Assembly (NCBI RefSeq): GCF_024713975.1
Contig: NC_091094.1
Coordinates: forward strand, 21,476,501-21,540,500
Direction: 5' to 3'
DNA length: 64,000 nucleotides
Source of the DNA: Paralichthys olivaceus
Taxonomy: Eukaryota > Chordata > Actinopteri > Pleuronectiformes > Paralichthyidae
Shown: piece by piece, positions 55,201 through 64,000 of the stretch
Numbering within the stretch: the first letter of the stretch is position 1
Layout: every line of letters begins with the position of its first letter
Notes under the pieces: model-generated
What the model was told of the DNA's origin: nothing
The model's input: the letters and a program-made list of their open reading frames with translations, nothing else
Database searches by the model: none
Translations under genes and position numbers: made by a program

Positions 55201-57506
55201 AATACGTTCACTGGCATCACTGGCCATTGAATTCATATTTTTTTTAACATGTTATTCATTTAACTAACCAGTAAAGGCTATGGTGCTCCAGCTTGAACTG
55301 TAGAAGGTATTAATTAGTTGTTGTTTTTTTGACAGAGCAAAGACAACAGGCAGACAGAAATGGTAAGACAGTAAAGTTTTTTTGTCTTGTAGCCAAAAGA
55401 AAAAAGATGTATATGTTTAAATAATTTCACTGTATTCTTTTAACTTTTTTTTATTATTCCTCTATCTAGTACTTCGCTATCCAAGCTCTCATTACCACAT
55501 GTCCCCTGCTCCTACATATTTTGGTAAGCCATGGGCCTCGGTTTTGGTATTTTGGTCATTTTCATCAACCTGGATGTCTGTGGCACCATCGGTCAGTTGC
55601 TCAGTCAGTCCTTCAAGACATTGATGACTTTTGGATCCTCTTTTCAATTAGTGCCACAGGCAGGTTAAAATCTTCTGACAATGAATCCGACTTTATCCTC
55701 TAATGGTAAACATTTAATGCTAAAGGTTAACATTTTAGCATCGCTATTGTGAGCATAGCCTGCTGCTGGTATTAGCATTTAGCTCAAAGCACAGCTTTCT
55801 CTTCAGTACTGCCTCACAGCATGACTGTTTGACATCATCACTATATTAAACCAATCCTGTTTGCGTTAAATGAATGAAATCATAATCATTACTGTAATTG
55901 TACTCTGGTATCACTTGCAGTGGATGGAGATCCTCATTTCATGATAGAGCTGCCAGACAGAGATGACGCTCTGTGCTTTAACATCAATGACAAACCAGGA
56001 ACCATTTTCACACTGGTTAGAGACCCAGAGTCAGGTCAGCCCAAGACCAGTATTGAATACAATGCAAATCTTTTCTCATTCAATCATATGCTGTAGTGAG
56101 TGACTGAATTGTTTCTTCAGGTATTTTGGTCAATGGCCAGACAATTGGGGACAAGAAAATGCCCCCCGATGGTAAAATGAACACCTATTTCTGGCGGTTT
56201 GGCATCATCCACCACACTCTGGGGGTGAGGCTGGAGGTCAGCACTCATGAGATCTCAGTGTTCCAGGATGGCAAATGGGTGAAGCTGCTGTGGTCTGACA
56301 CAGGCTCTCTTAAAGGACCCAAGTGAGTGGCTGCACCATCGCATGCTTAGCCCAAAGAACCATCGCTCTACATGGGTAATATGAGATGTGAAGTCCAAGC
56401 TCAGAATGAACTCCTCTTCTTTCTCTTCCAGCGTGGATCTTCTTGTGACGAAGGATCGCAGCCTAACAGTAACTCTAAAAGATTCAGTGAAGTTTGTGAT
56501 CCTACTGCACAAAGTGTGGGAGAAGCATCCGTACCATCAGGACTACTTGGGTTTCTACACCCTGGACAGTCATCTCCTCTCCCCTGCTGTTCACGGCCTG
56601 CTAGGTACAATGTGGCGCTCATATGCTACATCCATAATGCTACACTTTCATTAAAATGCATCAACTCTGCTTCGGATACACCTGCCATTCACACGAATAT
56701 CAGAGATATTGAAACAGAGACGTTTGGAAACGCTGCTGGCCATGTTTTAGTATGGACACTCACAAATGTTTGCTGATTGGGTCTTTTCAATCATGATGTA
56801 GCCTTCACTGATTTGTCAGGCACGAATCACATGATTCCCTTCAACAACTGGCATGAGCCTCAGCTGTAGAAAGCAACGTGGATGATCAATTGCAAACGTA
56901 ATTAGGCCAAGATGCTTATGTGGTCAGGGATCCTTTTAGTTTCAAGCGAAAACGTAGTATGGATGAGGCCTTACTAGGAATTAGACTGCATGGTTTAATG
57001 TTTATAGCAGTATTTAGTAATTCCAAAATTTACAGCGGTGTCTCTTTATAGCAGACAAAATGAATAACATAATTGAAATTAATATTAAAAAATATTACCT
57101 GTAAATGTCTGCTTGTCCTCCAGGTCAGTTCTACCACGGGATTGAATATGAGGTGAGTGACCTGCGTCCAGGAGAAGTCCCAGAGAAACCAGACGCCACC
57201 ATGTTCGTGAAGGGACAGGAGCTCAACGTGACCAGGTACATGTCTAAGATAAGCGTCCCACCTCAGCCTGGCAGAGTTTGAATGCAATGTGTGTCCAAAA
57301 ATTAATAACTGGCCCTTGCTTTGTAAATATCGCTTGGTCTACATGACGATTCTGCCTTGGTCCACAGAGGCTGGCAGAGAGACTTCAGGAGCAATGTGAA
57401 GGATGGAGAAAATGTTCCCTGCTGGTTCATTCACACAAACGGAACAGGCCTCATCGACGGAGATGCAACAGACTACATCGTGTCAGGACTTTTCAAAACC
57501 GCTTAA
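49113..57506 (+). CDS. itih3: Inter-alpha-trypsin inhibitor heavy chain, ITIH3-like, 908 aa
   Basis: Coding exons: 49113-49220, 49539-49568, 49838-49861, 50957-51111, 51306-51410, 51516-51678, 51779-51889, 52021-52149, 52260-52376, 52468-52636, 52746-52871, 52986-53167, 54077-54262, 54370-54509, 54988-55148, 55336-55362, 55470-55523, 55921-56034, 56121-56322, 56432-56604, 57124-57235, 57368-57506; 2727 nt with TAA. Seen: signal peptide (about 1-24), dibasic Lys47-Arg48 propeptide site, VIT domain (about 55-180), CPGC motif, von Willebrand A domain with intact metal site Asp302-x-Ser304-x-Ser306, VDGDPHF (663-669), and the ITIH C-terminal domain. In the family, cleavage after Asp of DPHF couples the chain by chondroitin sulfate to bikunin and then to hyaluronan. 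DPHF argues against ITIH4. The symbol means closest by sequence; the tandem copy makes exact orthology open. Confidence 0.93.
49229..49266. repeat. (CA)n microsatellite in ITIH gene 1 intron 1
   Basis: About 18 CA units starting 9 nt after the first coding exon's donor site. Confidence 0.95.
49862..50956 (+). repeat. ITIH gene 1 intron 3, with a repeat shared with intron 14
   Basis: The part at about 50400-50740 shares phrases with about 54580-54860 in intron 14: TGTCTGTTTGGTATGGGCT, AAAGCATTGCAGCAACAAAAC, AGACAAATTG and GATGGAGATCAG-like blocks. No coding capacity. Origin unknown to me. Confidence 0.6.
53168..54076 (+). other. ITIH gene 1 intron 12
   Basis: Holds a GTAT/TA microsatellite (about 53653-53688) and a decayed copy of repeat family R2 (about 53826-53990: AAGTTTCATGAAACTG, GTAATCTTGCTAATGAACG, CTCCTTGGCAGA). 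A T/G homopolymer run lies at about 53540-53556. Confidence 0.6.
54580..54860 (+). repeat. Second copy of the ITIH intron repeat
   Basis: Matches about 50400-50740 in ordered blocks (TATCTGTTTGGAATGGGCT, AAAGCATTACAGCAACAAAAC, AAGACAAATTGCTAAA, TTGATGGAGATCAGA). Lies in intron 14 of the same gene, same orientation. Confidence 0.6.
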
Positions 57507-57960
57507 ATGCAGGTCACACATCAGTGTCAAACACAGAACCAATCACAGTGATAAAATAAATATGAAAATAGCAGAACCTGCACAGTCATATACTCAAAGA
57601 CAAACAGGTGTTATGAGTTTGATCTTCTACAACTATAAGAATGGAAAGTAAGAGAATCCCAAAACTGTAACAAGCACTGGGAGACAGGCTCATTTGTAAA
57701 GGAATACATGGAATGTTCTATATGTTCTTCATCATGCTCTAAAACATGGACTAAAGCTACATTTCCATTGATTAATCTTCTGTTTTAAAGTAATGGGATC
57801 TAATCTGTTTCCATGCAGGGAAACTTTGATGAAAAGGTTAAGTACAGTTCATGTAAAGTCCACCAAACAACATTGTACTTAATAAATCTTTTCTCTGTGG
57901 TGACTAATTGAAATGTTTCTTCGTGGTTTAACATTCAATAAAAAAAAAATCCTATCCAAA
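57507..57960 (+). other. ITIH gene 1 3' UTR
   Basis: No coding signal. Two AATAAA hexamers, at 57881-57886 and 57937-57942, mark a 3' UTR of about 400-450 nt. Confidence 0.65.
57937..57942 (+). terminator. Poly(A) signal AATAAA, candidate for ITIH gene 1
   Basis: Second of two canonical hexamers, followed by an A-run. Either could be used. Confidence 0.55.
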
Positions 57961-58291
57961 TGAATTTGATTATTGTTTGGCTAAGGGAACTTTTCCCACC
58001 TAACCACAATATTGTGCGTGAAGTAAATGCATGTACACCAATGGGCAAGTTGGGACTGGCTAAGCATAACACAAAAACATACACACACATGCACGTCATT
58101 TATGAGAAACTACGCACGCCTATTCACATAAACATGCTGCAAACAAGAGTTTTGGACACGGAGGGTCCCTCCTCCTGCACAGTGTGGGCGGAGTACAACT
58201 CTTACTGGAAGGCTTGATCCCCACATGCCTCGGATTCCTTCCACACTTGTTCTCAGCCATGCTGGGGGAGAGGCACTTCTGTTTCCCAGGC
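57961..58291 (+). promoter_or_regulatory. Spacer and probable promoter of ITIH gene 2
   Basis: Only about 330 bp separate the poly(A) signal of ITIH gene 1 from the start codon of gene 2, so the promoter must lie here or within gene 1. A GC box-like GTGGGCGGAG lies near 58184. No TATA box is seen at a convincing distance. Confidence 0.4.
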
Positions 58292-61200
58292 ATGACTGTG
58301 TTGTGGAGAGTGCTGCTGCTGTGGGTTTGCGTCTGCATCTGCCTTCCAGCTAAGGCCCAGGGAGCTCTGCTTGTTTCCAGGAGCGATGCTCTGACACAGG
58401 TATTTACAAAAGTGATGTGTGCAGCAACTGCTTATATACAAATGTCTGATTTGTTATTTTCTACTTCAGATGATTTTTTGGCGATGAGTATAGCGCTGTT
58501 TATGAAAGCATGTATTTGTAGCTGTAAGAGCTACAACTTTCCCAAACAGAATCCTCTGGCATGCAGGAAGCAATTTGCTTAGCTGTGCTTGCAGCCTTTT
58601 GTTTGCAGCAGAAAGTAACAAATGGAAGATCTGTGCAGCAGGCATAATTACCAAGGCCATGCAGAAAATCAGAGGAGTGCCACAGAAAATCAAATAAAAA
58701 ACATGCTAAAGCAGCAGTGACCCAGTCATCTGCAGGAACATGAGAGAATTGATAGCCTAAAAAAGCATTTGAAAAGAGTTAAAAATCTGTGATGTGGGAG
58801 GCATTTTAAGCCAATTATCTATGCAGAAAATGCTGTTTGCAGGTGATTTGACTTTCTACCTGTAGGGACAATGAAGCTTCATGAAAATCCTCATCAGACT
58901 AAAACAACAGTTTGATAGATTGATGTGCTGTTCTTGAGTTTGTCGCTGTCAATGTCAAGCATCTGGTCCTAGATCCATGTTGAATCTTTACTGCAAGATT
59001 CAAGAAGTTTAAGCATCAGAATAGTGACCATTCGAATGATGTGCAGTTTGAATATTTTCCCTCCAATACTTTATTGGCCTCAATTTAAATATATAAAGGC
59101 TTGTGTGCATTAACAGTGATCTTCTAGTTGCATGTCACCACCTGTGAGATCTGGTACAATTTGATCACAATCTGGACAAGAGTGTAGGTTTGAGCTCTTT
59201 GTCAGATGGCCAAAATGATATACACACCTTTTCCATGCCTTTCCTTTATATTTTCATAAATGCGTGCACACATTTGTATAACATCTAGTTAAATAGTAAA
59301 ATTTGCTGCAGATAGAATTTTCATAGAAAACCAAGACAAAAAGTATATATAAAGTGATATCACACTCCTGCATGGATTGACTGAAGACATCTCTGTTCAT
59401 GCTTTTAAAGGTCCAGTGTGTAGAAGTAAGGGGAACTGTCAGCAGTAATGATAAAAAATGTGTTTTCATCACTGTATAACCTGTATAATGTGAAAATACA
59501 AATTGTTGTGTTCTTGTTGCCTCAGAAGGAGTCATCTATATCTACATCAGAGAGGAAGAATATAACATATTTCTACATGACTGGACAAACCAAACACTGG
59601 TTTTAGAGTCAACCTTTCATGTTTTGACATTATCTGAAGGCCTTTAGGTTTTCCTCAACACTGTTAAGAGGAGATTGTAGGAGGGATACTCAGTTGGCTG
59701 CAGTATGCACCTTCACCAATAGATGCCACTAAAACTGACACACTGAACCTTATAAAGCAGATGACCTGTGATGGTAAACATGACCCCTACATGCACATAT
59801 ATTCGTCTGTCAACATGGTCGCCCTTCAGCACAACAGCCTTTCTTCAGTGACCTCATCTGTGCATCAGAGCAAGCGGGTGTTGCACCTCGTTCGCCCACC
59901 TCCACAGAACACATTAAGTATGCCACATGTAAAAGCTCTAGAAATCTAGTGCATCATACTCCCAGCTGAAAAAGGGCACAAAGGGGCCGTCACGTCCAAA
60001 AGGTTGAACTGAACTAAATTGTGTGGAGCACAGATTTTAGTCATAATCTTCCCTTTCTGCAGGTCTGTCTTTGTGTGTGTGACCTTAACACCCAAGGTTC
60101 TTTTCCCACACTTGTTTAACGTCATCTGTCTGATTCTTGCTTCTCGGCATGTTGCAACAAAGCTTCCTTAATATTCTGGATGAACCCGTTTATTTGACAT
60201 TCAGCTGACATTTTGGGAAACACATAGGAAATGACTGTTCGACTGAAGAAATGTTGAATGTTTGACACATTTGCATTTTTCATGTCAGGCTGCCACCAAT
60301 GGTTAACTATAAGGTAAATGTCTATAGTGACGTCTAATTTGGTGCACATCAAAGCAACTCTATGCTCTGTTCCAGGAGACCCAGGAAACTATGGAAACCA
60401 GGTCAATAAAGGTATTAAATTTAAATACTTACAACAGTTTAAAATACCATTTTACTAATGTTTCTTTCTGTGTTTCTTTTTTTCTTTCTTTCTATTCATG
60501 CCTTTCTGCAAAACTCAAAGCGTGCAATGTTAATTAAGAAATTCAATTTGTCTTTTTTTTCTCTATAGAGAAGAAGCACAAACTCTGCAAACGTAAGGAA
60601 CTCATTTTTACATTGACGTAAAATCGGGACGGGGGTCTGACTAACAACAAAGCTTTTACATTTGTTCATGTATCATATTCAAATCTGAATATGATAATTG
60701 AATAAACATGAGACCAAGATGACTGGTAGCTTCTCTCACAGTAGTGGTATTGTTTAGTATTGTAACCAGTTGCGAAATGAAGTCCACATTTCCCATAAAC
60801 CACATTAGTTCCAGATGCCACTTGTTCCGCTCTCCCCTCCCCTGTGTCCATTGGCATGCTTTTATTTCCTCTATGCTTCACGTGACAATAAAAAGGCTGG
60901 AAGAGATTTCTCCATCTGTATTTTATTCCCATCTGCATCACAAGTAATTGTCAGTTCCTGCTTCATGACGTGAAACATTTCTATTAGGGACAAATTAGGT
61001 AAGATAACTAGTCTTGCCTATTTGCTGTAATCATAGTGTTTATGACTTACTGATGCTGATGCCTTGCAAAAAAAAACTTGACAACCATGCCAAAATTACA
61101 CCTCCCTTCATTCTCTCAGATGGTGGAGGTGTACAGTGTCACCGTGGACTGCACGGTGACGTCTCGTTTCGCCCACACGGTCATGACCTCCAAGGCTCTG

Positions 61201-61815
61201 AACAAAGCAAACTCCTCGCAGGAAATCTTCTTTGAGGTGGAGCTGCCCAAGACGGCCTTCATCACCAACTTCAGCATGTCAGTTCAAACCTCAGGACTTT
61301 AAACATGAGCTACAAGTTTCTCTGGGTTTGACACGTTTCATTTTGTCTTTTAGGGAGATCGAAGGTCAGGTGTATGTCGGGCAGGTGAAGGAGAAAGAGA
61401 AAGCCAAGAAACAGTATGAGAAGGCTGTTTCCTCTGGACAGACTGCTGGACTGGTCAAGTGAGTCAGTCAGAGTTGAATATGCATAAACCCAGTATTAAA
61501 AACACATTGTAACATCAGAAGCTGTGAATTATGTGCACTGTGTTTTATTTCAGGGCCTCTGGGAGAAAGATGGAGGTGTTTTCAGTGTCTGTCAACATCG
61601 CAGCCAATAATGACGTGGTTTTTATTCTGACCTATGAGGAGCTCCTTCAGAGGAAACTGGGCCAGTACGAGATCGTGACACGAGTTAAACCGAAACATCC
61701 AGTGCAGGACTTTCAGGTTCTACTTTCTATCCTATCTTTCTAATTAACAAAATATGGCAAAAGAGAAGCTGCTTCATTTGTAAGCGCATTAATGATACTT
61801 ATATGCCACTCTTGA

Positions 61816-61848
<33 letters not shown>

Positions 61849-64000
61849 AGACAGATTGTAGCAAACATCTACGAGCCTCAGGGCCTCACTTTTGTTCACG
61901 CTTCAGCAACTTTCCTCACCAATGACCTGCTTTCCTTGGTGGAGAAAACAGTTATGGACACAAAGGTAAAGGATTACAAATATTTCCACACTTCCGTTCT
62001 TCTAAAAACATTATATGATCTTTTAAGTACAATTTTAAGTAAAGATGAGTACAATAATGTCAGTTGAATCTCTCTGTATCTCAGGCACACATATCTTTCT
62101 CGCCAACACTGGAGCAGCAGAGAGTGTGTCCAGAATGTGAGGGGAACATAATCGATGGAGATTTCCTCATCAACTACGATGTGAAAAGAGATGAGGGCCT
62201 GGGAGAAGTTCAGGTCAGCTCCCAAAAAAAGTATTTAGAACAGCACATGAGAATCACACATGAGTGTTGATTAAATTCTTCACTGCCCTACAGATTGTGA
62301 ATGGATACTTTGTGCACTTCTTTGCTCCCCCTGACCTGCGAAGAGTCCCAAAGAATGTGGTGTTTGTGATCGACAGGAGTGGATCAATGAGTGGAAGAAA
62401 GATGGCCCAGGTGTGTGTGTGGGAGGGGGTAGGCAAGCTCCATACTGCAGGCATCAATCTATGTTCCTCTTCATGTGTTAAACTGTGAACCTTTGCAGAC
62501 GAGGGATGCACTGGTTGCCATTCTGGAAGACCTCCATGTGGAGGACCACTTTGCTCTCATCGTGTTTGATAACACAATTATCACCTGGAAGGACTCTCTT
62601 ACCAAAGCAACAAAGGAAAACGTGGCTAAAGCCATTGCCTACGTCAGGAAGATAAGAGACAATGGAGGTATGAGGAAAACAAGTGATACAAACTTTAGTG
62701 CAATATGGTTTGTTCAATGCAAATTGATATAAATCCAGTTTGAATCTTTGAGTCTTTTCCATTTAAAGGAGACATATTTTATGCATATTCAGGTTCATAA
62801 TTTTAATTCGGCTTATTAGTTGTAAATGTTTACATGCTCTAGTATTCAGAACATGTATCACTTTCCTACTGTCCATTGCTGCAGTTCCTCTTTTCAGCGC
62901 CTGTCTGCAACACTTGATTTTATCTCCTGTCTCTTTAAGGCCCCCCTTCTTATAAAGACTTTGTTATAGTGCCTTAGGCTTGCATTTGAAAAGAATCTGG
63001 GGCATCATGGTTTATTATTATGCGACATCATGATGCTGGTGGGCCGGACTTCTGACGAGGTGTTTCAGGAGCTTCAGGAGCAGTGTCTTCTGCAGGGGGA
63101 GAGGAACTCCCTTTTCCGCAGACTTTGGGATTTTTAATTCTGCCGACCTTTTACTCTTACAAAACCATATACAATACACTAGAGGAAACAAAACTGAAAT
63201 ACCTAAATATGTTTTAATCACTAAGAAAATAATTTGTACGGTGAAGAGAGGTGTCCGTAGGGTACAGGCCATGCATCATAGTTCAATAGAGAGTAATTCA
63301 CAAATGTTCAGGGCCAAAGAGAGTTAGATGAGAAGATTGATACCACTCTGCTATCAATCGTTACAATGTGAGCCCAGGAGAAAGATGTGAAGTTGCCATG
63401 GAGACTCAGAACTTACATACCCAGTCAAAAAGCCAACATTCTCTGTTATATATAGGTTTTTGTGCACAGTAAACAAATCAGATATGTCTTGTTGCTTTAT
63501 GAGTGCCAACTATCAACTGTATATAAAGATGGGTGACACAAATGACACAAAAATATCCTGGATAAGGGTGCTGCCATCTGGTGCTTTTCATATATTTGCA
63601 GCAAGATCTATTGTTAAGTCATTCTCAGCTGTCAATTTTTAAAGTGCAAATAACTATCTTTAACCAAACTAAGTGGAAGAATTATCATTTAAACATACAG
63701 CAGTGTGATAAGAACAACCTAATATGACAGAAACTAACTTTTTATTTAAAGTATGTTTTGACATTTTAGTTTGGTCTATGTCCCAAACACATAGAGAAGA
63801 CAGGTTTTATGAGCGAAAATGAAGCCAGCCACCAGGGGGCAACCCAAATGATTTGCCTTCACTTTGGGGCAGCTGTCATGTTGTTCGAGTCTATAGTGCC
63901 ATCAGGTGGATTTTTCTAGTCTTGGACAGAGCCAGAATATCTGTTTCCCCCCAGTCTTTATGCTGTTTTATGCTATTTTCATATTTACTGAACAGAAATG
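58292..64000 (+). CDS. Second ITIH heavy chain gene, 5' part only (cut by window end)
   Basis: Coding exons seen: 58292-58399, 60376-60411, 60569-60592, 61120-61277, 61354-61458, 61554-61716, 61855-61965, 62085-62213, 62294-62410, 62499-62667; 1120 nt, 373 codons plus one base. Nothing after 62667 looks like the next exon, so intron 10 runs to the window edge. The ATG at 58292 makes exon 1 the same 108 nt as in gene 1 and starts a good signal peptide; an in-frame ATG at 58259 is less likely. Seen: Arg49-Arg50 propeptide site, VIT domain, CPEC motif, and the beginning of a von Willebrand A domain with intact Asp305-x-Ser307-x-Ser309. The exon plan is the same as gene 1, showing tandem duplication. 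Without the C-terminal half I cannot say whether DPHF is kept or which ITIH subtype it is. Confidence 0.92.
58400..60375 (+). other. ITIH gene 2 intron 1
   Basis: 2 kb intron. It contains one full MITE-like copy (59405-59757). The rest shows no gene or RNA. Confidence 0.6.
59405..59757 (+). mobile_element. MITE-like element, copy 4 (family M1)
   Basis: Begins TTAAAGGTCCAGTGTGTAGA and ends TGACACACTGAACCTTATAA, a good inverted pair. Internal phrases shared with copy 1 include ACATGACTGGACAAACCAAA. Confidence 0.8.
61818..61847. repeat. (TG)15 at the 3' splice site of ITIH gene 2 exon 7
   Basis: The run ends 7 nt before the exon at 61855. Gene 1 has only a short TG-containing stretch at the same place. 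Confidence 0.95.
62668..64000 (+). mobile_element. ITIH gene 2 intron 10 (partial) with MITE-like element at about 62765-63215
   Basis: From AAAGGAGACATATTTTATGC through TCAGGTTCATAATTTTAATT, CTGTCTCTTTAAGGCCCCCC and GGGGAGAGGAACTCCC, to about ACACTAGAGGAAACAAAACT, the order matches a non-autonomous DNA transposon widespread in percomorph genomes as I remember it. The rest, to the window end, shows no exon. Confidence 0.6.

Noticed and set aside
60376-60401. Shorter exon 2 of ITIH gene 2 ending at the GTCAAT donor
   Set aside because: It would be 26 nt and break the reading frame; the donor at 60412 gives 36 nt and keeps phase with exon 3 as in the paralogue.

Overview
This is vertebrate nuclear DNA, almost certainly from a teleost fish of percomorph type. 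The genes are split into many short exons with GT-AG introns, many introns are only about 80-500 bp, dinucleotide microsatellites and short non-autonomous repeats are frequent, and the encoded proteins are clear full-length homologues of mammalian ones. All protein genes lie on the + strand. I rebuilt each by joining exons in frame across splice sites; totals are divisible by three and end at a stop codon.

Layout: (1) 771-9136, PRKCD (protein kinase C delta), 16 coding exons, 684 aa, with a 3' UTR to about 10.38 kb. (2) 17617-30918, SFMBT1 (four MBT repeats, SLED, SAM), 20 coding exons, 866 aa, with a CpG-rich promoter and non-coding first exon near 11.9-12.2 kb. (3) 33199-41282, STIMATE/TMEM110, 8 coding exons, 313 aa. 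(4) 44713-46797, MUSTN1, 3 coding exons, 82 aa, with a compact TATA/AP-1/E-box promoter. (5) 49113-57506, an ITIH3-like inter-alpha-trypsin inhibitor heavy chain, 22 coding exons, 908 aa. (6) 58292 to beyond the window, a second tandem ITIH gene; ten exons are visible and the gene is cut by the window edge. The order PRKCD-SFMBT1-STIMATE-MUSTN1-ITIH matches human 3p21, except that RFT1 is missing between PRKCD and SFMBT1 and PRKCD's relative orientation differs.

RNA genes: two identical tRNA-Glu(CTC) genes on the - strand (intron 2 of PRKCD; intron 2 of MUSTN1), two identical tRNA-Arg(ACG) genes on the + strand inside STIMATE introns, one decayed tRNA-Arg copy, and three decayed tRNA-Glu-like remnants. 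The STIMATE intron copies sit in duplicated blocks.

The genes do not form one pathway. PRKCD is a diacylglycerol-responsive kinase, SFMBT1 a chromatin reader and repressor, STIMATE an ER regulator of STIM1 calcium entry, MUSTN1 a small musculoskeletal nuclear protein, and the ITIH genes encode secreted hyaluronan-binding plasma and matrix proteins. I found no new enzymatic or defence system. The most noteworthy signals are a patch of near-identity between the tandem ITIH genes consistent with gene conversion, several 3' splice sites whose pyrimidine tract is a UG repeat (extreme case: (TG)38 ending 8 nt before SFMBT1 coding exon 7), and the local multiplication of tRNA genes.
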